Assembly (NCBI GenBank): GCA_032353305.1
Contig: JAUCNG010299957.1
Location: 1-18,855, forward strand
Length of the DNA: 18,855 bases
Source of the DNA: Cephalothrix spiralis
Lineage: Eukaryota; Nemertea; Palaeonemertea; Archinemertea; Cephalotrichidae
Direction: 5' to 3'
Below, piece by piece: positions 13,001 to 18,855 of the stretch. The position numbers and the translations under genes are program-made. The notes beneath the pieces are model-generated. The model had not been told where the DNA came from. It made no database searches and saw only the letters and a program-made list of their open reading frames with translations. Numbering within the stretch: the first letter of the stretch is position 1; every line of letters begins with the position of its first letter.

Positions 13001-16000
13001 GGTTCGATAATATTTTATACTACGGTAAACTATTGAAAGCTCTTGAAAATAGGTGAAAAGTGGATCGGACAGTTGTAAAACAAAGTTATTCCACTAGTTC
13101 CGGTGGGATAAAAATCATAATTCCACTTTAAACTCATGGAATAACTGTTTCAACCTTTAAAGATTTTTTTAGGAGTCAATACTATCAGGAATGAATGATA
13201 GTATCAATTCTTGATAGTTTATTCTCCATTATTTAAACTTTGATACATTATTATGACGGAGGAAGACTTGGCTTAACCTTCCTTATGAAAGTTATATGGG
13301 CATTATCCAAAATTGTGAAACCTTATTTTGAAGATTTTCAAATTTCAAAGGTCTATAACTCGAAAGAAAATTAGAATGTGGAGCCATTTTTAAAGTCCCT
13401 TTTCAGAAATGATATCACTTTTAAAAAAATTGTTCCGCATCATTGATTTCTAGAGTGTGAAAATTTCAAATTTTCGTCCATTTTTTTCCGTTACATTTTC
13501 CAATTGCCTATTTCATATTGACAAAAACAAAATTTAAACATTTTCTTTGGTGGTCATATCAAGACGGAACTCAAGAATATATTAAGCTACTAAAAAGACG
13601 ATGGAAAAATTTATTTGCACCGGAATTGCCTTAGTTGTAGACCATAGTAAAAAATCTTCAATTCTGCGATTTCCTTCCGTTACATTATTTAATTCAGAAT
13701 AGCTGATCCCTGACTATGTGTTGCGTTATAACCCTGGTGGAATTTGTTGCATAAACTAATCTAGTTACTGTTTTGCAAAAAACTGCTGCAAAAAATTCTT
13801 ATTTTCACCTCCAAAAAAAGTTTTTTATTAACGAAAGTCGGGTGTTAAAAAAATTGAATTTTGGATAATGCCGGAGAAGCCTTGAGCTCAGATGACAACT
13901 GAATCGCATAGATTTGACAGAAATACATTATTTGACCATTATAAATGTCATATTCATATGTGAAATCACCGTGTATTGAAACCTGTATACTTTACACCAC
14001 CTTTAAAGTAAGGACTATCGATCATACCTCTCAAAAAACTAATCCATTAAAGTCACTCTGTTGGCAATGAAAATATTAGAAGCCAAAACAATATTGAAAT
14101 ATGATATCGATTCTATAGTAAAAACGGTGGTTCATGAAAACCTTGAGTTTCATGACACCCGAAACAATCTGTAGAGTAAGATAATTTAAATATAAGTTGA
14201 ACCTATGCTTTATAAATCGATTTAGAATTTATCATTTTTCCTACTGACTATTTTATGCAAATTAGATAATTTTTTCAAGTAGTTGGCAGTGGGTCCGCTT
14301 ATAGATGACGTTGTCAATTGCATAGTGCCCAGCGTTATGATAAGCTTTAAAATGTAGGATTTTATAGGATCCAAATAACCTTTAGTTTTAGGATAATATA
14401 GGATTTTGTGCTTGAATAAACAAACAATCACAACGAAATTTGGGGAAATATTGCATTACACTGAAGCCTCTATTTTGGATAACAAGATGAATGAATGTAG
14501 GCGAAATGGATAGAAATAAATAGATCCCATTTTATGTTGCACAAACTATTCGGCAGTAATTTAACACCATTTGAATCTTATAATCAAATAAAGGCGAGCG
14601 TCGAAGTCGAGGGCCGAATATTTTTAAGTGTTTGAAAAAAATGATGCTCTAAAAACCATATTATAGATTGTTGAGGCTGAAATATAGGACATTTCGCGAT
14701 TTGGTCAAATAGGATTTTTAAAGGAATACAAAATATCATCGACGGAATAAGAAGATTTATTAGCAACGGCTGATCTTAAAAGTAGGATAGAGCTATAACA
14801 TGTGATATTGCTTCGATAAAACAGATATAGTACATAATTTCAAGAGCACTACAAGCAGTTATATTTACACTCCGTGCATGCTTTCGCAAGGTGTAGTCAA
14901 TCTAGGAAATACCTAGTCATATCATGCACTGTACTTGTCGAATAGCTAGCTCCCAGGGTTCTTTGATTTAAAATCACTTTTTATCGTTTATTTTTACAGC
15001 TGGCGGAGGTGGGAATCGAACCCACGACCATTAAATTGTTATTAATTTATGACGTAACGACCATTGGTAGGCGACCCTACCAACTGAGGTAACCGAACAG
15101 GACTTGTTGACACCTATAATATATTGAAATCTTAATTCAATATATTCCTGTCTGAACGTCTAACATAACAAAACTGGTAGAAATTTCCAATATTTGGATT
15201 TCTTTTATATTAAACATTTGGAACAGGTAGCAACAAATGATCGGTCTCTTTCAATTCCATCAGTATCATATTTGTTAATATTAAATATTAGAACTGAAGA
15301 ATTAATGACATCTATAATGAGTTGTATGTATGAATAGTGGGATATTGACAATTTATTGTCCTTTATTATCAAGAACCATGGAGAGTCATGAAGTTGTAAG
15401 CATGCATTTCAATTAATTATATGTACCGATGTTACATCGATAAACATGGTTCGTTAATTGATATGGACTGGTACTTCCTAGACAGATAGATAAAAGTATA
15501 GCACAGAAATATACTCTTATATTTTTTACCTCGGCAAATAAAACTTTAATCATGGCTTGTCAACTATTAAAGGGTATGATTCTTAAGGTCTGTCGATATT
15601 TCCATGACATAAGCAAATATTGTCGCTATACATTTAAATATTTTGGAGATCTTTGGATATACAACGAAGCACTTGCAAATAAAGTACATGCTGTACTGTG
15701 CGCTGACTTTTATAACTTACTGAATCTCTTAACCTTCAAACTAATTATATTTAAGCATTCAATTTTGAAAAAGGAAGTGATTGGAGGAAATTCCAAATAT
15801 GGTCCTATGACGACATTATGTCGTCATAAATTAACTGATTTGAATTGACCCCATAAAATATGTATAATGAGCTAATTATGATTTACATCCATATTATACA
15901 TAATGGTCGCATAGAGATGTCAAAGTATATCAATAAGTGGTTTAGAGACGTTTTGCAAGGTCAAGGAAGTTAGGAGTCTTCTTCTTCTATATAGGGCGTC

Positions 16001-17543
16001 AGATGACTTCTCGAATAGACACAATGGTCCGCTGAGCATATCATGCACTCTAATCTATTTTCTATGTACCGATTAGCAGTGGGGTTTACCCCGAAGGGAG
16101 GGACAGCGTCCCACTTCACGTATTTAACCTGACCGAGCAACCCGGGAGGCTAAAGAACTTGCTCAAAGTTCAACCCCATGGAAAGTAGTGTCGAGACACA
16201 GGGCTCTAACACTTCGCCACCGAGGCGTACTCAGCTTTTTTAATTCGTCAACGCTGCGCCGGGCGGAAGCTAGAACAATCATTAGTCAACAATATAGAAA
16301 ACAATAGCTTCTAATTGAACAGTACGTTCAAAACCGAACATGGGTGTGTAATTAAATATGTATGAATCTCTATGACAATTCCATAAAAGGTTTAATGTTT
16401 AACTTAGGCATCGTTTTTATCATGCTAATAAAAGTAATGAATCGACTCTAATTGGGTTTGTTTACAGGTAGCTGTCATGGAAACGTAAAACAGTAATAGA
16501 GTTTCAACATTTCAAGGAGTCTTTGAGTACGACTGCAACTTGAATCGGCTCTCATGATATCGATAACAACGAGTTGAAACATAACTACGACAAACTGTTA
16601 AACATGATTTGATTTTATGTTTAACATTCAGTGATAACGTAGTCTTAAGTGATGCAAAAGCTAATGATACCATGATAGGTAGGCTATCTATCCCTACGGG
16701 CGACATTTTATTTTTGGCCACTAGTCCGTTAAAATACCATGTACATCAGCAGCACTTGATTGAATACCCATAAACCCCCTTTTAAATAACTGGATCGGAA
16801 GAGTAAAGAAATCTTCATCACCGTTTTCAAGATATGTTCCGGTCAAATAGGGATTTGTTTCTATATGTCTACACTGAGACTCTAAAGGTAATACATTTAT
16901 ATAACTTAAAACAAAGGTCATGATGGAAAGGGGATAACGAGCACAATATAACTAATATATTTCCCATACGGAAGGCTATTTATATATGCAGATGTTTTCA
17001 GACTCATGAGGAGCAATAGCGTGATTTTACTCCTAATAGCGTTAAAATTGTTGTATTATAATATGACATCTGATCACATCTGGCCGGCTTACGGTCATAT
17101 TCTGATGTACTCGGTTGTTTACATTACAGCCGTGATAAGTAGATCCCGTAGCTAAATGAAGTATTCTATTTACAATATATAGACCTTGCCATGAGAATCC
17201 TATTAGATAAACCCAACCGATTTTGAGAAACATACCCCAATTTACTGGTAAATCCAGTATCATTTTTTTCGATTTGCGAATGCGGAACCCTTAAACTCCA
17301 TTGCGGGTATCTGGGAAAATGTAAAGCGGAATTTTTTACTCGCGCCGGTTATCTGGTACATTGATTAGCCAATTGAACATATAGCAGTTCGAAGTATGGA
17401 TATTCCTCTCTCTTTCTTCAATTTCGACGTACCTGAGATGAGCTTCCATCAAAGGCTCGGTCAAATGTATATTGCTTCTCTCTGGACCTATTCGCTCTGA
17501 GAATATCATCAGGGTCTTCAAGAGGGTCACGAAGAACTACCAA
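841..17543 (-). CDS. KIF19: KIF19-like kinesin motor gene (partial, six confident exons)
   Basis: This is a multi-exon minus-strand gene for a kinesin motor. Joining 17433-17543, 10474-10561, 8067-8203, 5253-5375, 2871-3156 and 841-1031 gives one uninterrupted 312-residue frame. In order it shows: the β-strand start [21 protein letters not shown]-loop GATGAGKT (near residue 64), [17 protein letters not shown] (near 106), [15 protein letters not shown] with switch I (near 170), DLAGSERAS with switch II (near 209), [37 protein letters not shown] and [20 protein letters not shown]. From memory, [14 protein letters not shown] and [15 protein letters not shown] are KIF19 signatures rather than KIF18 or kinesin-13 ones. 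KIF19 is known as a motor that walks to microtubule plus ends, depolymerises them, and limits cilium length at the ciliary tip. All nucleotide-binding residues are present and there is no stop or frameshift, so the gene looks functional. The N-terminus and everything after the motor domain lie outside the window. Confidence 0.93.
1032..2870 (-). other. Intron between switch II exon and last visible exon
   Basis: A 1.84-kb intron with donor GTAGTT and acceptor TTCCAG, with no coding signal on either strand. It has a short TATATA run near 1246-1258. A weak inverted match lies between 1302-1322 and 1476-1493, sharing CCGAGATTTTCG. A small GC-richer block at 2240-2335 contains CAGACCCCGCCTCCTTGC and may be a decayed repeat of unknown family. 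Confidence 0.7.
2871..3156 (-). CDS. KIF19: KIF19-like exon: switch I, switch II and α4
   Basis: Acceptor TTTTTTAG and donor G|GTAGTT bound 286 bp, which is 95 codons plus one base. It begins [20 protein letters not shown] and contains NQASSRSH (switch I, contacts Mg/γ-phosphate), [40 protein letters not shown] (switch II DxxG within DLAGSE) and [20 protein letters not shown], ending NALSA plus a split glycine. An open frame runs past the donor into the intron for about 56 more codons, but that extension has no kinesin similarity. The split glycine is completed by GA in the next exon. Confidence 0.96.
3157..4489 (-). other. Left part of intron between IYNEM and switch exons
   Basis: AT-rich intron sequence with no recognised gene. 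A short minus-strand open frame at 3128-3373 overlaps the exon border but resembles no known protein. The 11-mer GGGTCTGCCAA occurs twice about 24 bp apart near 3600-3635. Several TACATGTA-type short palindromes occur near 4260-4300. Nothing else is supportable. Confidence 0.6.
4490..5015. repeat. TGCGG/CCGCA motif cluster with inverted copies
   Basis: Within AT-rich intron DNA this stretch repeats TGCGG, CCGCA, GCGGAG and CTCCGC words in both orientations. Examples are AACGCCGCAGTCTTAC (near 4555) and AACGCCGCATCTTACG (near 4795) on one strand, and CTGCGGAATTGCGGCG (near 4872) on the other. A diverged inverted pair is clear: 4811-4833 begins AATACCGCAAATAACGCAAC, and the reverse complement of 4947-4970 begins AATACCGCAAATATTACACA. 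It looks like an old foldback-rich repeat or degenerate minisatellite. It is interrupted by the insertion at 4603-4786. Confidence 0.6.
4595..4794 (-). mobile_element. Short retroposon-like insertion with 8-bp direct repeats
   Basis: The 8-mer AATACCAT occurs at 4595-4602 and again at 4787-4794, bracketing 184 bp that interrupt the TGCGG cluster. Read on the minus strand, the insert ends in a tandem tail of AATTC/ATTCA units (4603-4631), the kind of simple-repeat tail left by some LINEs and their SINEs. Its interior has a GC-richer core with GGGACGGGCTCGATAGC. The match at both borders supports a target-site duplication and therefore a retroposition event. The family is not identified; it could be the 3' fragment of a LINE. 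Confidence 0.6.
5253..5375 (-). CDS. KIF19: KIF19-like exon: [12 protein letters not shown] segment (41 codons)
   Basis: Acceptor TGTTTTTCAG and donor GAG|GTAAAA bound 123 bp, phase 0 at both ends. It encodes [20 protein letters not shown] and then [21 protein letters not shown]. This covers the end of β5, the NP loop and the l.lREd..gv.V.GLtE strand pair leading into α3. The reading frame is confirmed by seamless continuation from MSYLE and into VMTLLKRGN. One residue seems to be missing relative to vertebrate KIF19 in the REDsKGVIQVAG stretch, as I remember it. Confidence 0.95.
5506..5584 (-). repeat. Dispersed repeat, copy 1 (SINE tail fragment)
   Basis: About 79 bp matches 15994-16084. 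Shared blocks in the same order are GGGC.TCAGA, ACTTCTCGAATAGACA, CACTCTA.TCTAT and AT.AGCAGTGGGG or ATCAGTGGGG. In the second copy this sequence is the 3' part of a tRNA-derived SINE read on the minus strand. Here the tRNA-like head is absent, and the match stops exactly where the inverted-repeat element at 5580 begins. Confidence 0.6.
5580..6189. mobile_element. ~610-bp MITE/foldback element with 26-bp terminal inverted repeats
   Basis: The left end (5580-5605) begins GGGGGTTGTCTTGAAAGTGC. The reverse complement of the right end (6156-6181) begins GGGGGTTGTATTGAAAGTGC. The 26 bp differ at two positions. The right end runs into a 13-base C run (6177-6189). The interior has two internal tandem arrays: GTCTTGAAAGTG units starting at 5587, 5677 and 5730 (51-53 bp spacing on the right), and GTC.GAAAAGTGAA...AAATGTCAA units starting at 5957, 6027 and 6088. 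It encodes no transposase; a 118-codon open frame at 5613-5969 is just repeat sequence. I see no clear target-site duplication. Confidence 0.7.
6190..7244. other. Intron sequence without recognised features
   Basis: AT-rich intron DNA between the inverted-repeat element and the tRNA-like fragment. A short plus-strand open frame at 6382-6594 shows no known domain. I see no repeat or RNA structure here that stands up to inspection. Confidence 0.6.
7245..7295 (+). repeat. Degraded tRNA-like SINE head
   Basis: CACCTGGCCCAGTGTTAGAC matches an RNA polymerase III A box (TRGCNNAGYNGG) apart from one missing G, and GTCGACC sits where an anticodon arm would be. A convincing B box does not follow within the expected distance: GCCGGACTACC is at best a decayed one. 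It is therefore a remnant of a tRNA-derived SINE rather than a tRNA gene, and the call is weak. Confidence 0.35.
7635..7896. repeat. Foldback element with ~125-bp arms
   Basis: Positions 7635-7759 and 7775-7896 are near-perfect reverse complements around a 15-base loop. Corresponding blocks include AAAAAATACTGGTATTTTT, AATTCCTT.GGC.CGAAA, CATGGGGTAGGTCAAAG, AACCCAATT.TTG.C and GAGTTAT.AG.GATC. A transcript of either strand would form a long hairpin. It carries no gene; the 61-codon frame at 7550-7735 falls in one arm. It resembles a MITE made almost entirely of inverted repeat. Flanking direct repeats are not evident. Confidence 0.8.
8067..8203 (-). CDS. KIF19: KIF19-like exon: second half of P-loop to β4 region
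   Basis: Acceptor CTATTTAAG and donor GAG|GTTTGT bound 137 bp: two bases completing the split glycine, then 45 codons. It reads (G)[40 protein letters not shown] and [14 protein letters not shown] is the phosphate-binding loop followed by α2a. The PGIM.RALNDLF motif and the MSYLE end, which continues as IYNEM in the next exon, are standard kinesin elements. The acceptor has a TTTAAG ending rather than a classical pyrimidine-CAG, but no other AG preserves the frame. Confidence 0.95.
8204..9070 (-). other. Left half of intron in P-loop codon
   Basis: AT-rich intron sequence read from the GTTAGT donor at 10473 towards the acceptor at 8204. No open frame, RNA or repeat is convincing in this stretch. 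GTCCCAG is tandemly duplicated near 8811-8823. Confidence 0.6.
9078..9200 (-). repeat. tRNA-derived SINE remnant
   Basis: On the minus strand, GGTGGGTTCGAATCCCGTC (near 9130-9150) contains a perfect RNA polymerase III B box (GGTTCGAATCC). A second B-box-like word, GCTGGGTTCGAAACC, lies about 45 bp further along the minus strand, near 9086-9102. Upstream on the minus strand, GTAACGAAATCGTTTCCGAG could be a decayed A-box region. No cloverleaf with matching acceptor stem can be drawn, so this is a SINE or tRNA pseudogene, perhaps two fragments. The plus-strand open frame [12 protein letters not shown] is an artefact of the B box. Confidence 0.5.
9201..10473 (-). other. Right half of intron in P-loop codon
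   Basis: AT-rich intron with no gene. It contains a short CGAAAT repeat and palindrome (near 9384-9404) and a 15-bp tandem duplication described separately. The rest shows nothing recognisable. Confidence 0.6.
9932..9961. repeat. 15-bp tandem duplication
   Basis: TCTAGATGAGTAGCC occurs twice back to back with no mismatch. The perfect identity suggests a recent slippage or duplication event. Confidence 0.85.
10474..10561 (-). CDS. KIF19: KIF19-like exon: α1 helix and first half of P-loop
   Basis: Acceptor TTCTTTCAG and donor G|GTTAGT bound 88 bp, which is 29 codons plus one base. It reads [20 protein letters not shown] then GTVFAYGAT and the first base of a split glycine codon. The split codon is completed by GC at the start of the next exon, giving GATGAGKT across the junction, so the intron interrupts the Walker A loop. 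[10 protein letters not shown] is the β3 strand; most kinesins have GYNATVFAYG. Confidence 0.94.
10640..11170. other. Unclassified GC-richer intron block, probably a mobile-element remnant
   Basis: This block differs in texture from the surrounding AT-rich intron. It has overlapping open frames of 76-80 codons on both strands, a hairpin AGGCCAG/CTGGCCT near 10660-10685, and a hammerhead-like core followed by a CCGAA-CGTA-TTCGG hairpin near 10833-10870. None of the frames matches a protein I know. It is most likely part of a retroelement, but the borders and the family are not determinable by eye. Confidence 0.35.
11171..12261 (-). other. Intron sequence without recognised features
   Basis: Part of the 6.9-kb intron. 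Short open frames on both strands between 11419 and 12245 overlap one another and show no domain, so I treat them as chance. No repeats or RNA signatures were seen. Confidence 0.6.
12262..12768. repeat. Minisatellite of nine ~51-60-bp units with 111-bp higher-order period
   Basis: The word AAAGGC(C/A/G)(G/A)ATCTT recurs nine times, with GGCC starts at about 12293, 12352, 12408, 12464, 12522, 12573, 12633, 12685 and 12743. The typical unit reads AAAGGCCGATCTTGCC, AAAAAACACGAAACACTTTC, CATTCACAATAGTCACAA. From about 12522 on, a long variant alternates with a short variant that lacks ACTTTC and has TTACAAAAG and GGCCAATC. This gives a dimer of 111 bp repeated twice. The first unit is diverged. 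The array is open in one frame on both strands, but this follows from a period divisible by three and is not evidence of a gene. Confidence 0.92.
12769..13298. other. Intron sequence with two small hairpins
   Basis: No gene is present. GTTATTCCA and TGGAATAAC pair across about 45 bp (near 13085-13146). ATACTATCA and TGATAGTAT (13179-13187 and 13196-13204) form a perfect 9-bp stem with an 8-base loop. Such short stems are common in AT-rich DNA and no function is inferred. Confidence 0.55.
13299..13872. mobile_element. 574-bp MITE-like element with 16-bp terminal inverted repeats
   Basis: GGCATTATCCAAAATT occurs at 13299-13314 and its exact reverse complement at 13857-13872. The interior is AT-rich and non-coding, with a partial internal duplication around CCGTTACATT (near 13490 and 13678). 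The perfect 16-bp ends 574 bp apart fit a miniature inverted-repeat transposon. I could not identify a target-site duplication, and the ends could extend a few bases further, so the border assignment is provisional. Confidence 0.5.
13873..14999. other. Intron sequence without recognised features
   Basis: AT-rich intron DNA. Short minus-strand frames at 14222-14431 and 14584-14766 have no recognisable domain. No repeat structure is convincing. Confidence 0.6.
15001..15108 (-). repeat. tRNA-derived SINE or tRNA pseudogene
   Basis: Minus strand: TACCTCAGTTGG matches the RNA polymerase III A box (TRGCNNAGYNGG) at 11 of 12 positions. GTGGGTTCGATTCCCAC is a perfect T-arm (5-bp stem, 7-base loop) containing the B box GGTTCGATTCC. 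The stretch between them is too long and AT-rich (GTTACGTCATAAATTAATAA), and AATGGTCGT is duplicated on either side of it, as if an insertion split the anticodon region. The sequence before the A box does not pair with CTCCGCC after the T-arm. It is therefore not a working tRNA but a SINE head or decayed tRNA. Confidence 0.6.
15109..15980. other. Intron sequence, including a 98-codon plus-strand open frame
   Basis: The longest otherwise unexplained plus-strand frame here runs from 15552 to 15848. It starts at an ATG after an AT-rich leader and reads [20 protein letters not shown] and onward, with hydrophobic and cysteine-rich stretches but no known domain. It lies in an intron, antisense to the host gene, and has no visible promoter or splice context beyond chance. 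I treat it as a probable random frame. Its end contains the palindrome at 15806-15828. Confidence 0.45.
15806..15828. repeat. 23-bp perfect palindrome with TGACG half-sites
   Basis: TATGACGACAT and ATGTCGTCATA are exact reverse complements around a single T. The arms carry TGACG, the half-site of CRE/bZIP-type binding sequences, but the spacing is not that of a standard CRE. It could be a regulatory site, a small hairpin or chance. Confidence 0.7.
15975..16236 (-). repeat. tRNA-derived SINE, full-length-like
   Basis: Read on the minus strand, the head CGGTGGCGAAGTGTTAGAGC (about 16222-16203) is a tRNA A box. ATGGGGTTGAACTTTG (about 16180-16165) is a decayed B box at normal spacing. A GC-rich body follows, with CTCCCGGGTTGCTCGG and GTGGGACGCTGTCCC. 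Then comes the tail that is also found at 5506-5584, ending in AGAAGAAGAAGAC (about 15989-15977). Head, body, LINE-like tail and simple-repeat end are the normal SINE layout. Target-site duplications are not evident. The family is not identified. Confidence 0.65.
16237..17432 (-). other. Right end of the 6.9-kb intron
   Basis: AT-rich intron DNA from the SINE to the GTACGT donor at 17427-17432. Short minus-strand frames between 16512 and 17263 show no domain and no kinesin similarity. Nothing else is supportable. Confidence 0.6.
17433..17543 (-). CDS. KIF19: KIF19-like exon: start of motor core (37 codons)
   Basis: Acceptor TTTTCAG and donor CAG|GTACGT bound 111 bp, phase 0 at both ends. It encodes [20 protein letters not shown] followed by [17 protein letters not shown]. 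This is the kinesin region from the second β-strand to the FD.aFd..a.Q element just before α1. The [14 protein letters not shown] block is very close to KIF19 as I remember it. The [10 protein letters not shown] end is diverged from the usual DVAFD.TATQ. It is followed by an intron of about 6.9 kb, the longest in the window. Confidence 0.92.
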
Positions 17544-18653
17544 CTGAAAAGAAAAGAGTATATTTAACTTATAATGCATCTATTCCTTTTAAAAATATAG
17601 GAAAATATAATACAGCTAGGTGTCCTGTATTATGGGTAGTCTGTCAGGCAGTATAAGCTTGCTTCAATTATGCACAAAATCAGTGACCGATTCCTGATTC
17701 TTATAATATTATGCACGTACAGGTACATGATTCAATATAAATGAATCTATATTTGCATACTTTACCAACATGTGGCTAATAACATATTATATACGTAAGC
17801 CAAAGCCTAGGTTATTTATATAATCATTATATTAACTTTCACCGTTCTGAAACAGATTAATTAATTATTAATTATAAAATAATTTAAATAAAAGGCTTGG
17901 GTGAAAACCATACCAAAAATTTGAAATCCATAAAGTCTCTTCTTACCTCAAGTTAGCCAATTAATATTAAACATGTTAATGCTGTAGCCCGTTTCGTATA
18001 TTAAATATTTTTTAACCGTTGAAGGCTAGCTGTTGCCCAAGGGAAGCTTAATTTTTGAGAAATTTAACGGCGCTGAAGGCGCCAGCCCCAAAATCGAGTT
18101 AGTCATCTTTTATCATTTCCAAACTTCCCCCTTCAATTTTAACATGATTTCTATGTCAACCCAAGGTTTGGTTTAATCATTTATTATCTGGTATGCATTT
18201 GATATTTCAAACGACACTACACAATTTCTACCAAAATAAATAGAACTAAACTCTGATATCGACTTAACATGTCATGAACACATTAAATAAGTAGGTGTCA
18301 ATTTAATATTTATACATGTACATGCAACATGAAATTCTACTTAATTTCGGTGGAGCCAGGAGCTATTATACATTCATGACCGAATAGGATCAATACCATG
18401 TCGTGTGTAAAGAAGAAAATATACAGTTACACCAACACAAGGCTAATAGATTGAAAAAAACGATTGTGAAAAATAGTTTTCTTTTACTGAAAACATGTCA
18501 GGACTCGAACTTTTTTAAGTGTTAATAACGCTTTCTCTATTACTACCGCAAAATTTTCGTCGGCGGAATAAATTAACCTTTTTATATACAAATGCAAAAA
18601 TAGCAATTATGAATTAGTAAGCAAGTATCTGTACTTAGTACATCGATACTAAC
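17544..18653 (-). other. Intron (or upstream intron) of the KIF19-like gene
   Basis: If the tentative exon at 18654-18701 is real, this is a 1.1-kb intron from GTTAGT to TTTTCAG; otherwise it is the left part of a longer intron. I looked for an alternative upstream exon. A donor-like CTTGAG|GTAAGAAG near 17945 has in-frame stops just before it and does not fit. No repeats of note are seen. Confidence 0.55.
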
Positions 18654-18701
18654 CTCTTGCTGATGTAGAGTATGTTCTTCCATTTTGTCTAATTCATTAA
18701 T
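18654..18701 (-). CDS. KIF19: Tentative upstream exon of the KIF19-like gene (16 codons)
   Basis: On the minus strand, CAG precedes an open 48-bp stretch that ends at GAG|GTTAGT. It reads INELDKMEEHTLHQQE and is phase 0 at both ends, so it joins in frame to LVVLRDP in the next exon. KIF19 proteins have, just before that point, a segment of the type RVRPI..AELEEGAT...HKVDEQ. The E-L..MEE..TL pattern and the expected position fit that segment, but the exon is about four residues shorter and lacks the usual GAT..AHKV core. The acceptor has only a weak pyrimidine tract. The exon carrying the RVRP β1 strand would lie to the right of the window. This may instead be a chance open stretch. Confidence 0.4.
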
Positions 18702-18855
18702 CTGGGAGTTTTTGAAATAAAACGAATTTTGTAAGCTTATCATAATGTAGATATATAGCAAAACGATGATAAACATAATTAAAAACAAGACAGTTTTTAC
18801 ATGAGTAAAATTTTCTGCTTGATAAAAAACTTAAGTATTGGTTCGATTTTTAAGA
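18702..18855 (-). other. Upstream intron sequence to window edge
   Basis: AT-rich sequence with no RVRP-type kinesin β1 segment on the minus strand. The true first coding exon(s) of the kinesin must lie beyond the right edge. Confidence 0.5.

Noticed and set aside
14914-14950. Third copy of the SINE tail (shared CATATCATGCACT and CGAATAG words)
   Set aside because: The words occur in a different order and spacing from the two accepted copies, so chance or a very decayed relic is equally likely.
15001-15108. Functional tRNA gene
   Set aside because: The A box and T-arm are good, but the anticodon region is overlong and AT-rich, and no acceptor stem forms.
17930-17995. Upstream kinesin exon ending at CTTGAG|GTAAGAAG
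   Set aside because: In-frame stops lie directly before the donor, and no segment resembles RVRP or the following KIF19 region.
841-18701. Multi-gene defence, phage or operon-like system
   Set aside because: All coding signal belongs to one spliced animal-type kinesin gene; nothing else shows protein similarity.

Overview
The window is eukaryotic nuclear DNA, most likely from an invertebrate animal. It is AT-rich, has almost no long open frames, and carries one recognisable protein gene broken into short exons with GT/AG borders and kilobase introns. The protein is a metazoan-type kinesin. The DNA between exons is full of short non-autonomous repeats, including tRNA-derived SINEs, foldback/MITE elements and a minisatellite. 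The exact group cannot be fixed from this sequence; a marine lophotrochozoan is only a guess.

The gene runs on the minus strand and is an orthologue of KIF19, a kinesin-8-related motor. In protein order I place six confident coding exons at 17433-17543, 10474-10561, 8067-8203, 5253-5375, 2871-3156 and 841-1031, plus one tentative short exon at 18654-18701. The six exons join in frame into 312 residues covering nearly the whole motor domain: P-loop GATGAGKT, switch I NQASSRSH, switch II DLAGSE and the [16 protein letters not shown] segment. The start of the gene lies to the right of the window. The neck, coiled coil and tail lie to the left of it. No promoter, start codon or polyadenylation site of this gene is inside the window.

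Repeat content by region:
- 1032-2870: no clear repeat family.
- 3157-5252: a cluster of TGCGG/CCGCA motifs (about 4490-5015) with a nested 184-bp insertion flanked by 8-bp direct repeats.
- 5376-8066: a copy of a SINE tail, a ~610-bp element with 26-bp terminal inverted repeats (5580-6189), a degraded tRNA-like head and a ~125-bp-arm foldback (7635-7896).
- 8204-10473: a tRNA-like SINE remnant and a short tandem duplication.
- 10562-17432: the largest intron, with a region carrying a hammerhead-like core, a nine-copy minisatellite with a 111-bp dimeric higher-order period, a 574-bp element with 16-bp terminal inverted repeats, two tRNA-derived SINEs and a 23-bp palindrome.

I see no operon, CRISPR, phage or other multi-gene system. 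The interest lies in the repeat biology inside the introns and in a few features of the kinesin. All repeat-family assignments come from visible structure only; no database comparison was possible.
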